Source: Pelobates cultripes
Lineage: Eukaryota; Chordata; Amphibia; Anura; Pelobatidae
Assembly (NCBI GenBank): GCA_933207985.1
Contig: OW240917.1
Location: 241,916,455 to 241,980,454 of the forward strand
Direction: 5' to 3'
DNA length: 64,000 nucleotides
The position numbers were made by a program, and so were the translations under genes. Below, one piece after another: positions 10,006 to 57,019 of the stretch (the first letter of the stretch is position 1; each line of letters starts with the position of its first letter). The notes under the pieces were generated by a model that saw only the letters and a list, made by a program, of their open reading frames with translations, was not told the DNA's origin and did no database searches.

Positions 10006-11653
10006 TTACTGGGAGTATTATTACTGCGGAGCTCTGTTATACACTCAGACACGTTACTGGGAGTATTATTACTGTGGAGCTCTGTTATACACTCAGACAC
10101 GTTACTGGGAGTATTATTACTGTGGAGTTCTGTTATACACACAGACACGTTACTGGGAGTATTATTGCTGTGGAGCTCTGTTATACACTCAGACACGTTA
10201 CTGGGAGTATTATTACTGTGGAGCTCTGTTATACACACAGACACGTTACTGGGAGTATTATTGCTGTGGAGCTCTGTTATACACTCAGACACATTACTGG
10301 GAGTATTATTGCTGTGGAGCTCTGTCATACACTCAGACACATTACTGGGAGTATTATTGCTGTGGAGCTCTGTTATACACTCAGACACATTACTGGGAGT
10401 ATTATTGCTGTGGAGCTCTGTTATACACTCAGACACATTACTGGGAGTATTATTGCTATGGAGCTCTGTTATACACTCAGACACATTACTGGGAGTATTA
10501 TTGCTGTGGAGCTCTGTTATACACTCAGACACATTACTGGGAGTATTATTGCTGTGGAGCTCTGGTATACACTCAGACACATTACTGGGAGTATTATCGC
10601 TATGGAGCTCTGTTATACACTCAGACACATTACTGGGAGTAATATTGCTGTCGGGCTCTGTTATACACTCAGACACATTACTGGGAGTATTATTGCTGTG
10701 GGGCTCTGTTATACACTCAGACACATTACTGGGAGTATTATTGCTGTGGAGCTCTATTATACACTCAGACACATTACTGGGAGTATTACTGCTGTGGAGC
10801 TCTGTTATACACTCAGACACATTACTGGGAGTATTATTACTATGGAGCTCTGTTATACACTCAGACACATTACTGGGAGTATTATTGCTGTGGAGCTCTG
10901 TTATACACTCAGACACATTACTGGGAGTATTATTGCTGTGGAGCTCTGCTATACACTATGACACATTACTGGGAGTATTATTGCTATCAGACACATTACT
11001 GGGAGTATTATTACTGTGGAGTTCTATTATACACTCAGACACATTACTGGGAGTATTATTGCTGTGGAGCTCTGATATACACTCAGACACATTACTGGGA
11101 GTATTATTAATGTGGAGCTCTGTTATACACTCAGACACAATACTGGGAGTATGATCTCTGTGAAGCTCTATTATACACTCAGACACATTACTGGGAGTAT
11201 TATTTCTGTGGAGCTCTGTTATACACTCAGACACATTACTGGGAGTATTATTAATGTGGAGCTCTGTTATACACTCAGACACATTACTGGGAGTATTATT
11301 TCTGTGGGAGTTTGCTATACACCTGTGACATTACATTGGAGTATTATTACTGTGGAGCTCTGTTATACACAGACACATTACTGTATATTATTGCTGTGGA
11401 GCTCTGTTATACACTCTTTTGACAGATTATTGGGAGTATTATTACTGTGGAGTTTTGCTGCGCTACAGACACATTACTGGGAGGCCATTGCTGTGGAGCT
11501 CTGTTTCTACACTCTGCTAGACACATTAATAAGTATTATTGTTGAGTTTGTTATACACCCAGACACATTACTGGGAGTGGCATGTGAGCTCTGCTGCTAC
11601 TGCATACATTACTGGGAGTATTATTGCTGTGGAGCTCTGTTATACACCAACAA
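10006..11653. repeat. Minisatellite, 48-bp unit, about 34 copies
   Basis: The unit TTACTGGGAGTATTATTGCT...ACTCAGACACA repeats head to tail. Because 48 is divisible by three and the unit lacks stops in several frames, long open frames appear on both strands (up to about 417 codons) with a 16-residue period. These are artefacts of the repeat, since nothing else supports coding. Copies from about 10250 to 10950 are nearly identical. From about 11300 they decay, with deletions and base changes. An early subset carries ACACGTTA instead of ACACATTA. Confidence 0.95.
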
Positions 11654-11659
11654 TATGGA

Positions 11660-11970
11660 GCTCCTAGAAAAGAGGGCCAGAGGGATCTGATTCAAAAATA
11701 AGTTCACTTGGGAGGTATGTGGTTAAGATCAATAATGACTACCATGGCAGCTGCCTATGAGAGCAGCCAGAGCCATTACACAGCTCTACAGACCATGTTG
11801 TGCCATTTGTGAGCTGTCAAGGCACAGCTTGGCACGTCAGCCATATTACATTGGCTTCCCATGATGCATTGCCCTGAAGGTAAGCCCATTGCATGCTGGG
11901 TACACTGAGCCTACACCAGCTGAGTCCTATCACCCACACTCTATGAATGTTAATAAAGTTACAGCCGCCG
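11660..11970. other. Stretch without recognised gene upstream of PSMC5
   Basis: The sequence is unique-looking, with no domain-bearing open frame on either strand. In human, FTSJ3 lies divergently next to PSMC5; I could not find its N-terminal exon here. Confidence 0.4.
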
Positions 11971-11984
11971 CCATAACACACTCC

Positions 11985-12424
11985 ATGCAACGTCATCACT
12001 CACAGCTCACGTCGGTGTGCAACGTCACCCACTGGCAGATGACGTCCCGCTCTCGAGATGGTAGCTCCTCCCCCTCACTCTGACAGACAGCTGCTCTGCC
12101 CAATGACACACTAACACATGTTCGCCGCGTTCCCGCCCTTTATCAGGCGATACCATTCCTGACCTCCGTAGGGGTGGCAGCCCATATCTTACTGGTTTAA
12201 GCAGCTTTTTTTCTCTCTGATGTTGCACCGTAGATAACCGATTCCACGGTGACGCTGAGTGGGTGAACTCGTGTGAAGGTTGGGTGTGCCGCGCGGCGGT
12301 TACCTTCCCCTCCCCCCCCCCGCGAGAAGCTGTGGATCCGTCCCCGGGCACGCCCACAGGAAGTAGCGGGCAGTCTGCGTCCGTGACGTGGTGAAGGGGA
12401 GGGAATCCAGCAACATGGCGGCCG
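11985..12424 (+). promoter_or_regulatory. PSMC5: PSMC5 promoter region (CpG-rich) with ARE, CRE, ETS and YY1-like motifs
   Basis: CpG dinucleotides become frequent from about 11970 to 12540. Visible motifs are two GCAACGTCA cores (11987-11995 and 12019-12027) that read RTGACNNNGC on the minus strand, the antioxidant response element core. CRE-like TGACGT lies at 12040-12045 and 12384-12389, and CCAAT near 12099. An ETS-type ACAGGAAGT lies at 12356-12364, and AACATGGCGGCCG at 12412-12424 matches the YY1 consensus. No TATA box precedes exon 1, usual for housekeeping genes. Proteasome genes are known targets of NFE2L1 (NRF1) through such elements; its use here is inferred. Confidence 0.7.
12411..12424 (+). 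other. PSMC5: Likely 5' end/first exon of PSMC5 with a non-productive ATG
   Basis: CAACATGGCGGCCG is followed at once by a good donor GTGAGT (12425). The ATG at 12415 cannot be the main start. Unspliced it meets TAG after five codons. Joined to the next exon at 14139 it runs out of frame and stops at TGA 14150-14152, a seven-codon upstream frame overlapping the main start. The ATG sits inside a YY1-type box, so it may exist for DNA reasons. The start of transcription is not visible. Confidence 0.55.
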
Positions 12425-12559
12425 GTGAGTAGAACGCTGGGCCTGCGGGTAATGAATGGCGGGGCGCGGAGCCTGGGTCACACCGTGTCCGCGCGCTGCT
12501 CACTGCGTCATAATACGGCAACCGCGGGGCCCGCCATCACTGCGGCCTAGTAACTACCT

Positions 12560-12674
12560 CCCCCTCCCTGACTGGGTTACCCAGTAACTACCTATACAGG
12601 GGGCTCTGTCACTGTCTGATACCCAGTAACTACCTATACAGGGGAGCTCTGTCACTGTCTGATACCCAGTAACT
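12560..12674. repeat. Short minisatellite (~43-bp unit) at the gap edge
   Basis: CTGATACCCAGTAACTACCT...CTCTGTCACTGT repeats two to three times and then runs into the assembly gap. Confidence 0.8.
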
Positions 12675-12774
12675 NNNNNNNNNNNNNNNNNNNNNNNNNN
12701 NNNNNNNNNNNNNNNNNNNNNNNNNNNNNNNNNNNNNNNNNNNNNNNNNNNNNNNNNNNNNNNNNNNNNNNNNN
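12675..12774. other. Assembly gap (100 N)
   Basis: A run of exactly 100 N in PSMC5 intron 1, between two different tandem arrays. The number is probably a placeholder, so the true intron length is unknown. Confidence 0.98.
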
Positions 12775-13222
12775 TCTCTCCTATTTACTATCACACATCG
12801 CCCCCTCTCTCCTATTTACTATCACACATCGCCCCCTCTCTCCTATTTACTATCACACATCGCCTTCTCTCTCCTATTTACTATCACACATCGCCCCCTC
12901 TCTCCTATTTACTATCACACATATTTACTATCACACATCGCCCTCTCTCTCCTATTTACTATCACACATCGCCCCCTCTCTCCTATTTACTATCACACAT
13001 CGCCCCCTCTCTCCTATTTACTATCACACATCGCCCTCTCTCTCCTATTTACTATCACACATCGCCCTCTCTCTCCTATTTACTATCACACATCGCCCTC
13101 TCTCTCCTATTTACTATCACACATCGCCCTCTCTCTCCTATTTACTATCACACATCGCCCTCTCTCTCCTATTTACTATCACACATCGCCCTCTCTCTCC
13201 TATTTACTATCACACATCGCCT
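12774..13222. repeat. Minisatellite, 31-bp unit, about 14 copies
   Basis: The unit CTCTCCTATTTACTATCACA followed by CATCGCCCCCT repeats with few changes (CGCCCC versus CGCCCTC). The array touches the gap, so its full length is unknown. It lies in PSMC5 intron 1. Confidence 0.95.
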
Positions 13223-14138
13223 CACAATACTCAGATTTCAGATTATTCTTCTTACTAGAAACGCAGTTAAACTTGGTTGTAATCCAGTGCCGAGACATAT
13301 TCTTTATGCACCACGATTCTCTCTTACTGACATCATCAAGATTTGTGACTTTTGTCCAATAAAATGTTTCTCATTGTGAAACATTCTGTACATACAGTGC
13401 ATGTGTGCCAATTGTCCGTGATCCCCTAATTTAGTACTTAGAACCATTGAATGCACTGGTTTTCATAGAGAACACCTAGATACACACAGCATCTGGTTTC
13501 GCAATACTTTGCATACTGATGCCAGACCTAAAAATATTAAATTACTTAATCTGTTTTGGTCCATAGTTCCTAGCGGCAGTCTGATTGACATCTCTAGAGA
13601 CATGAAGATTGCAAAACGTAAACAGTGCTATTTTTTGGTAACAGCACCTCCTCTCAAATTCATTTGTGACTCAAAATTAGTTTGTCAAGATGAGTTAATT
13701 TTGGTTCTTAGAATGACTCTTTAAGATGCATATTTATTATATGTCACAACATATATCCCTTTTAGTTTTTCACGTATTTCCCCCCCCCCCAAAAAAAAAT
13801 TAACTTTTGTTATTGCCACACAGCTGATCACATGTCCCTTCTGCACTGTTACCATTTTGTTCCGCAGTTCTTTCAGTTTGTTTCCAGTTCTAATTCTGTT
13901 TATATGGTCCATGTTTATCCGAATACCCACAAAGGACATAATGCGTTTATTTAATCTTTGTATTTATATTCCTATAAACCTTATGTTAGACCATCATTTA
14001 TTCAGCTACTTTCTCATTTGTCACTCTATAGTCTTGTCACATGTGGCTTCTTTCTCTGTCTGTTCGTCTCTTATGTTTTGTTAACTTAATATTTCAACTT
14101 CTGTCCATTTCCTGACTTTCTGATGGTTGTTTACACAG
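13223..14138. other. Remainder of PSMC5 intron 1
   Basis: No coding exon is recognised. The segment around 13300-13560 (ATTCTTTATGCACCACGATTCTC and onward) looks like a dispersed repeat remnant, but I cannot classify it. Confidence 0.4.
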
Positions 14139-23604
<9,466 letters not shown>

Positions 23605-24125
23605 AAGGGCCGGGAATTACCGGATACTGTCATATTGCAAAATATATCTTCAGTTTGACGGTGTCTGCTCAGCTGATGCCAACTTGTCCAATCAATGTTA
23701 GGAACTCGGTTCTGAGTATCAGGCCCCTTATTTTGACTTTGCTACAAGTGTTGCCAACCCCCTGCGAACTCAGAGAGACCTGTAATCAACAGCAAAGCAT
23801 TGCAGGTGCTTTTTCTTTTTTTAACTGGGGGAGGTAGCACAAAGAGAATTCTACTCTGATCTCACACATCGTTCAGCATGTGTCCTTAAATATATATCAA
23901 ATTAATCTAGAAGCCAGAAACCCATATACTTAGTCTCAGGCTGGGTAGAGAATCAATTAAACTCCCCACGAGCCAAAATCAGGTTTTTGTGCAACAGTGA
24001 GCAGTTTGGGTATTGTGGATTTTGTTTTACAGTTTCTAGAAAATTATGCCAGGGGTTTGTGTTTGTAATACTGATGAAAACAATTCCATGAGGTCTGTTT
24101 AATAAACAAGAGAAACCATTTAAAA
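23605..24125 (+). other. PSMC5: PSMC5 3' UTR
   Basis: The sequence follows the stop codon TAA (23602-23604). A canonical AATAAA at 24101-24106 is the best polyadenylation signal, giving a ~0.5-kb UTR. Another AATAAA (23600-23605) overlaps the stop codon itself and is probably not used. Confidence 0.65.
24101..24106 (+). terminator. PSMC5: Polyadenylation signal of PSMC5
   Basis: AATAAA, with cleavage expected about 10-30 nt downstream. This is the first clear hexamer after the stop-overlapping one. Confidence 0.6.
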
Positions 24126-26280
24126 ATTGACTTTTATTTATTTAACAAGAAACAATTAGCCAAAAGAATATTATTAAATGAAATAATTCAAGCCCAGCTC
24201 CCAAAGCACGTTACTTGTAAACAGCACACCACTTAAATTGCATTTTAAGTTATACTAAGGGCTAAGCGACTTTGCGCATTTTCCCTCAGTGGACATGTCG
24301 CCTTTATTTACTAGAGCTCACTGAAGGATCAGTTGTGTTTAATTTTCATTGTAGTGAATTGCTCAGTAATTAATAACAAGGCTGTGAAGAGTTGCAGAGA
24401 AAAGATCTTGGTACCTCCTCTGCCGACTTTGGGATATTACATTTAAATTTTTTTTTCTTCCTCCCCCCCCCCCTCTATTGTGGATATTAAAGAAAAAACC
24501 TCCACAAAGATGTCTGACAAGTGCTTTGTGAGCTCTGCTGAATAACGACATATGTACATGACAGACCCACGTCATAGATCCAGCTTCTGAGGCTGGATTC
24601 CAATTTTAACCAGACTATTCTGTTCAGAGTCCTAGAATGGAAACCGGAAGCCCTGTTACCAACAGAATTTATAGTAAAAGTGTCACCTATAAATGCATTT
24701 AAAAAAAATCTAACTTAAGTGTAACACCAAACACCTAAGTGGTTTTCTTTTATAAAACCAAATCCTTTGATTAATATTCATGTGGTTTTTATGAGGAATC
24801 TTATGTGCAGAGGTTGTATATAGTTAGTATAACAGCTAAAAAAAAAAAGTGATACAACTCACTTTTCGTAATCATGGAGCGTGCTGGGATTAGCATTAAA
24901 ATATGCCCCTTTTACAAGCCTGTTTTACTTCCATGGGGAAACGTGCGCAGCCAAAAGCCACAACACAGTGATGGCAAAATATTAGGTGTATGTTAACTAC
25001 ATGTTCCTCCCTGTGCATCATGGGAAACTGCAGTCAGCCTGTGTGATCATACACGTTTCCTCAATTAATGTAACATGACTTATAAAGATAATCATCAATG
25101 GTAAAACATGACTAAAGAGTTCAGGTGACAAATTTACTATAAATGTGCATTGTTCTGCTTGCTAACACACATTTCCTGCATTATTATAAAAACAAACATC
25201 TCACACTCAAACATATAAACATCTGAAGAAACCTTTGTTAGGAACACAACTGGGGTTATTTATAAACAACAACAATTTGTATGAAAGCCCCTTTACTTTC
25301 TACAACTTTACCCCCGGATTATTTTATTAGTATAAATATCACTCGTGTCTTAACTTCTGAATAAAAAGTCATGCACAAATTCTTAAAAAATGAGCACTTG
25401 GTCCCAAATATTGTATCTGCATAGATAAAATGTTAATCCCCTGAGAATAATCAACATGGCTCGAAGTTGCAGTGGTGCTTTTTTTTTTTTTTGCATGTAG
25501 CGAAGAAAGTTCACAGCGTTTTCTCCTATGTTAGGGTATCACTGGAGGAGGTGGGAGAGATTGGTACAGCGAAAGATGACAAGTAGAACCAGCAAAGAGA
25601 GTTTGTTCTCCGTACCCAAATGCTGGAGACTTGCCGGAACACTAGTGCAAAGTCCTTGGTGTGTGTAATATATATCATAGGATGTCCCTGCATGCGAAGA
25701 ATCCCACCCCGGCAGAAAAACAAAATAATGCATCCCCACACCTCAGAATATTTAGTGCAAATATAATAAACTGGAAAAAATAAAATAAAATACAAAAAAC
25801 ACTTATGATTAGTACTTGCATCAGAGTTTGATATATGTTAAGATATTAAATGTTATGAGACTGGATCATCCACAGACTATTTTATTGCATTACCCATGAC
25901 TAGGTGCTGTAAAGCAGCACTCACGTTTTCAGCCTGTCCGATGCAAAGGAAGTGCCACCTCATACAGCGATTAAAGGGTCTGAGATTAGTATGATAGAAG
26001 TTGTATGACAGCTGGAGGTGCAAGTTTGAGGACAGAATTGCTGCAGAGAGTTTCCTGAGTTAAAAGCAAATAAAATAAAGATGTGGAAAGTTTTAGTAAT
26101 CAGTGCAAACATGTGTTACATAAAACACTCCCTGCCTACACTGACCTTTTAAATGCATTATTGCGGTTGAACGTCTTTTGAAGCTATGACAAGCAATTTG
26201 ATCCAGGAACTGGCTAAAAAAATTTAGCCAATCCCTGGTCCTTTTATGTAATCCTACAGTCATTTAATGGGTGGCTTTGA
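24126..26280. other. Tail-to-tail intergenic region
   Basis: No coding exon is recognised between the PSMC5 and SMARCD2 3' ends. TTTATT at 25881-25886 (AATAAA on the minus strand) and at 27050-27055 are candidate SMARCD2 polyadenylation signals. I cannot decide between them. Confidence 0.45.
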
Positions 26281-26287
26281 GCAGACA

Positions 26288-26665
26288 TTAAAGGAACAGT
26301 ATAGCGTTCGGAATACAAACCTGTATTCAGAACCCTATAGGGGCCTGGTGTTTAGTGGTCTCTGTCCCCTTTCAAATTAAAGCTTTTTTTTTTTTAAATT
26401 TTACCTTTTCTCTTGGTGCTGCTCACCTCTCAGTCTGCCACAACGTCAGAGGTGCATTTGGGACTCGATGCGCATGCACAGCCTCATAGGAACGCATTGT
26501 ATTCAACGATTTCCTGTGGGCTTCTGTGTCACCTGACAGTTTTACTCTGTCAGCACCGCAAAAGTACCTCTAGACTCTGTTAGGAAGGCAGTCACTAGTG
26601 GTGGATTTAATGCTGCAGGATTAAAAAGGACAACACCAATGCACCCAGATCACTTCATTGAGACT
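26288..26665. mobile_element. TTAA-type MITE
   Basis: TTAA is followed by AGGAACAGTATAGCGTTCGG and the short inverted block ATACAAACCTGTATTC. The far side near 26640 reads CACCCAGATCACTTCATTGA, as in other copies. It is non-coding. Confidence 0.55.
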
Positions 26666-27116
26666 ATGCCTATTTGCCCCACTGACAGCCCGAATGTGTC
26701 ACAAACGCCCCATCTCACCCTAGAACCACTTGCAAATACCTCCATCCAGTATCCACGCCGGCCCCAAATATTGCAGTCTTCTGAGAAATGTCACCGAAGG
26801 CCAGACCGGTACTGGAGGGCAGTGAAATTTCAGGCCACCAACCAAAGCACAAATCAAACAGTGCTGGGCTAGTAAAGCCCAGAATGCTTCCTGCTATGTA
26901 CGTCATGTCAGTTCTGCAATACTTTGCAGACATCCCAATGTACATCCTGCTGGTTTTAATCAGTAGAAGAATGGTGCTGGATGTCTGCTCCCACATCCTC
27001 CTAATGCTAGGGGACGCACACAGTCAGCCATCACCTGATCATTTAATATTTTATTAACAATGAAGAATTGAAATTATTTGTCAGTAGAAAAGCCTACTCG
27101 CTACTCTCAGGGATAT

Positions 27117-27300
27117 TTACTCAAGTGAGAACAAAATGAATTTCAAATTTAAGGCCAAAAATAGCCAAAATAAAAATCACTTCCAAGAAAGTTTTCCAGC
27201 TCAGCTTTTTTTTGGTCTAAAATTTGAAAGTCACGTTGCCGTTACTGTTCGTTAATGACAATTCTCACTTTTGTGAAAAACCTTGTAGTAATGGACTCCA
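27117..27300. mobile_element. Palindromic dispersed repeat (TTCAAATTTAAGGCCAAAAATA family)
   Basis: GTGAATTTCAAATTTAAGG-like and TCTAAAATTTGAAAGTCAC-like halves face each other around CAGCTCAGC. The same family is visible at about 38395-38500, 42640-42910, 60480-60830 and 61815-61990. Confidence 0.55.
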
Positions 27301-27766
27301 CTGTCAATTATTTCAGTGCTAATAAATATATTATTCACAAACAGTGAGTTATGGTGCTTAAAAACAAAACAAAAACAACAAAACCTCAAATTCTTATTTT
27401 ATAACTAAACTTTGCGAGTCTTCAGTGAATTCACCGCTAAAGTACTGCTGCCAGAATAAACCTGAGTTTTGATAGTATTGCATTCTCCATTCCTAGGTAT
27501 CTGCTTTGTTCTACTCCAAGTCTCAAGATCATGTTTTCGGTTTGCAATAGTGAATTGGTGGAAATATTAACTTCTATATAATAGGAGTGAGATATTTACC
27601 ATCTCAACACATTTCAAACTAGTGATGCATCAGGGCAGTGGTTAATTAAAAGTAAGAAATAGTTTGGACATCGTACCAATAACTGACACAGCTGTTTCCA
27701 TAACATCTATAAAAATACAGAGAATAAGAGCTCTGGGGATTAACAGCTGGTGTTTCAGGACTGTAA

Positions 27767-53970
<26,204 letters not shown>

Positions 53971-54417
53971 AAATTTTCTGATTTCCCGAGTATCGCCCTT
54001 ATCTGCTTATTACACCTATAAATAAAGAAGTCCCGATTATGATTATAAAGCTTCCTTTTGTGTATTCTCTGTATGAATACAGACAATGTACTATAACATA
54101 GATGTATATTCTGTACAGTGAACACAGTGTTTATTGTATCACAGCTTTCCCCAGTCTGTATCCCCTTTATGTACTATAATCCGCAATCTGCCCCTTGGTG
54201 TGTACATAGAATATGTAATATAATATGTACACACTGGGGGATTGTGCACCACCTTGTGAGCGATACTATTACACCTCCCCATGTTTCTCACTGTGTGCAA
54301 TTCCTCCCTAGAAGTGTGTCCTGCATACTACTGTAACTGTAATGTATCTCCCTCAGCATGACTGTGCAACAACCCTGTGCATGTTACACTGAACAGCCTT
54401 ATTGTGTGCAACCCTGC

Positions 54418-55590
54418 ACAGCCTCCCTCCCTAGTGTGCAACCTTAAACAGCCTCCCCCCTCACTGTGTGTAACCCTGCACAGCCTCCCCCCCTCACTGT
54501 GTGTAACCCTGCACAGCCTCCCCCATCCCCTCAGTGTGGGTAACCCAGCACAGCCTCCCCCATCCCTCACTGTGTGTAACCCTGCACAGCCCCTCACTGT
54601 GTAACCATGCAGCAGCTCTCCCCTCACTGTGTGTAACCCAGCACATCCTCCCCCTCACTGTGTGTAACCCAGCATCTCCTCTCACTGTGTAACCCTGCAC
54701 AGCCTCTCACTGTGTAACCCCTGCACAGATCCTCCCCATCCCTCACTGTGTGTAACCCAGCACAGCCTCCCTCACTGTGTGTTCCCACAGCCTCACTGTG
54801 TGTAACCCAGCTAATGCCTCCCCCTCACTCAGTGTAACCCAACACAGCCTCCCCTCACTGTGTGTAACCCAACACAGCCTCCCCCTCACTGTGTGTGTAA
54901 CCCAGCACAGCCTCCCTCACTGTGTGTGTGTAACCCAGCCTCCCATCCTCACTGTGTAACCAGCACAGCTCTCCCCACTCTGTGTGTAACTGCCACAGCC
55001 TCCCCATCCCTCACTGTGTAACCACAGCCTCCCCCCTTTCACTGTGTGTGTAACCCAGCACAGCCTCCCTGGCTGTGTAACCCCAGCACAGCCCCCATCC
55101 TCACTGTGTGTAACCCAGCACAGCCTCCTCACTGTGTGTAACCCTGCACAGCCTCCCTCACTCTGTGTACCGCATGCCTCCCCATCCTCACTGTGTACTG
55201 CACAGCCTCCCCCATCCCCACGTGTGTAACCCAGCACAGCCTCCCTGGTCCCTCACTGTGTAACCCAGCACAGCCTCCCATCCTCACTGTGTACCCAGCA
55301 CAGCTCTCACCCCTCACTGTGTTTAACCCAGCACAGCCTCCCCCATCCCTCATCAGGCCCCACAGCCTCCTCACTGTGTGTGTGTCCCACAGCCTCCCTC
55401 ACTGTGTGTAACTCCAGCACAGCCTCACTGTGTGTGTAACCCTGCACCCTCACTGTGTGTAACCCTGCACAGCCTCCCCCATCCCCTCACTGTGTGTAAC
55501 CCAGCACAGCCTCCCCCTCACTGTGTGTAACCCTGCACAGCCTCCCCATCCCCTCACTGTGTGTAACCCTGCACAGCCTCCCCTCCCCGT
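54418..55590. repeat. Minisatellite A upstream of SMARCD2 exon 1
   Basis: Variable-length units (about 25-40 bp) of CTCACTGTGTGTAACCCTGC followed by ACAGCCTCCCCCATCC form a degenerate array of ~1.2 kb. Open frames on either strand are by-products. Confidence 0.9.
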
Positions 55591-55824
55591 GCATTTATGA
55601 CCTCCTCACCCCATGTTTCTCCCTTGCCTTCCTCTTATTAATGTTCATACATGTCTCACCCTGGTCACTATTTTGCTGTCCTGCTGCCCCGGTGTGTGAG
55701 CCTTCACTGCCTCTTTGGGGGGTAACTTTGTGCTTCCCTCACAGGATGGAACTCCCTTCCTTATAATATATGTATTAATAATATCCCCTTACCATGTATA
55801 TTATAACCCTGTGTTCCCCCTGCC

Positions 55825-55880
55825 ATACATTATTTATATAGCGCTAACAAATTCCGCAGCGCTGTACAATGGATCTATAA
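55825..55880. repeat. Dispersed repeat 3' end (TATATAGCGCTAACA...)
   Basis: TTATTTATATAGCGCTAACA followed by AATTCCGCAGCGCTGTACAA is a motif I recognise as a very common dispersed repeat end in frog genomes. It separates minisatellites A and B. Confidence 0.5.
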
Positions 55881-55934
55881 TAACCTAGCGCTGACCCCCT
55901 CTTTCCATGTGCAAAATAATTCTGTGCTGTCTCT

Positions 55935-56295
55935 CGTCCCATGTATATAATATCCTTGTGTCCCCCCGTCCCATGTATATAATTACCTTGTGTCCCCCCC
56001 TTCCCATGTATATAATATCCTTGTGTCCCCCCCTTCCCATGTATATAATATCCTTGTGTCCCCCCCTTCCCATGTATATAATATCCTTGTGTCCCCCCGT
56101 CCCATGTATATAATTACCTTGTGTCCCCCCCTTCCCATGTATATAATATCCTTGTGTCCCCCCCTTCCCATGTATATAATATCCTTGTGTCCCCCCCTTC
56201 CCATGTATATAATATCCTTGTGTCCCCCCTTCCCATGTATATAATATCCTTGTGTCCCCCCTCCCCATGTATATAATATCCTTGTGTCCCCCCTT
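55935..56295. repeat. Minisatellite B, 32-33-bp unit, about 11 copies
   Basis: The unit CCATGTATATAATATCCTTG followed by TGTCCCCCCCTTC repeats nearly perfectly; two units have AATTACCTTG instead. Both strands are open in a 33-bp period, which yields spurious repetitive frames. Confidence 0.95.
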
Positions 56296-57013
56296 CCTAT
56301 GTGACTAACCCTATGTATATAATAACGTGTGCTATTTCTCTTACCATGTGATTAACCCTGTGTGCCCCCTCACCATGTGATTAACCCTGTGTCCCCCTTC
56401 CTATGTATATAATAACCGTGTGCTATTTCTCTTACATGTGATTAACCCTGTGTGTGCCCCCTTACCATGTGATTAACCCTGTGTGTGCCCCCTTACCATG
56501 TGATTAACCCTGTGTGTGTCCCCTTACCATGTGATTAACCCTGTGTGTGTCCCCTTACCATGTGATTAACCCTGTGTGTGTCCCCTTACCATGTGATTAA
56601 CCCTGTGTATACCCCTTCCTATGTATATAATAACCGTGTGCTATTTCTCTTACCATGTGATTAACCCTGTGTGTGCCCCCTTACCATGTGATTAACCCTG
56701 TGTGTGCCCCCTTACCATGTGATTAACCCTGTGTATACCCCTTCCTATGTATATAATAACCGTGTGCTATTTCTCTTACCATGTGATTAACCCTGTGTCC
56801 CCCCTTACCATGTGTTTAACCCTGTGTATGTCCCCTTACCATGTGATTAACCCTGTGTATACCACTTCCTATGTATATAATAACCGTGTGCTATTTCTCT
56901 TACCATGTTATTAACCCTGTGTGTGCCCCCTTACCATGTGATTAACCCTGTGTCCCCCCCTTACCATGTGATTAACCCTGTGTGTCCCACTCACCATGTG
57001 ATTAACCCTGTGC
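56296..57013. repeat. Minisatellite C, 32-bp unit, higher-order pattern
   Basis: Units of CCATGTGATTAACCCTGTGT followed by GTGCCCCCTTA alternate, every few copies, with TATGTATATAATAACCGTGT plus GCTATTTCTCTTA. This makes a higher-order repeat. Confidence 0.93.
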
Positions 57014-57019
57014 AGTAAC

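Noticed and set aside
9873..11282. Long repetitive open frames (up to 417 codons) on both strands, possible repeat protein
   Set aside because: They coincide exactly with the 48-bp tandem array. A stop-free unit with length divisible by three opens several frames at once on both strands, and there is no splice, start or codon evidence.
12415..12432. ATG at 12415 as the PSMC5 start codon
   Set aside because: It cannot join the conserved protein in frame: it meets TAG unspliced, or TGA at 14150 when spliced to 14139.
12774..13222. Regular 31-bp repeats resembling a CRISPR array
   Set aside because: Units are contiguous with no unique spacers, in an intron of a vertebrate gene; it is a minisatellite.
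54328..56268. Repetitive open frames such as YTWEGGTQGYYIHGKGG-like repeats
   Set aside because: By-products of minisatellites A and B, open on both strands.
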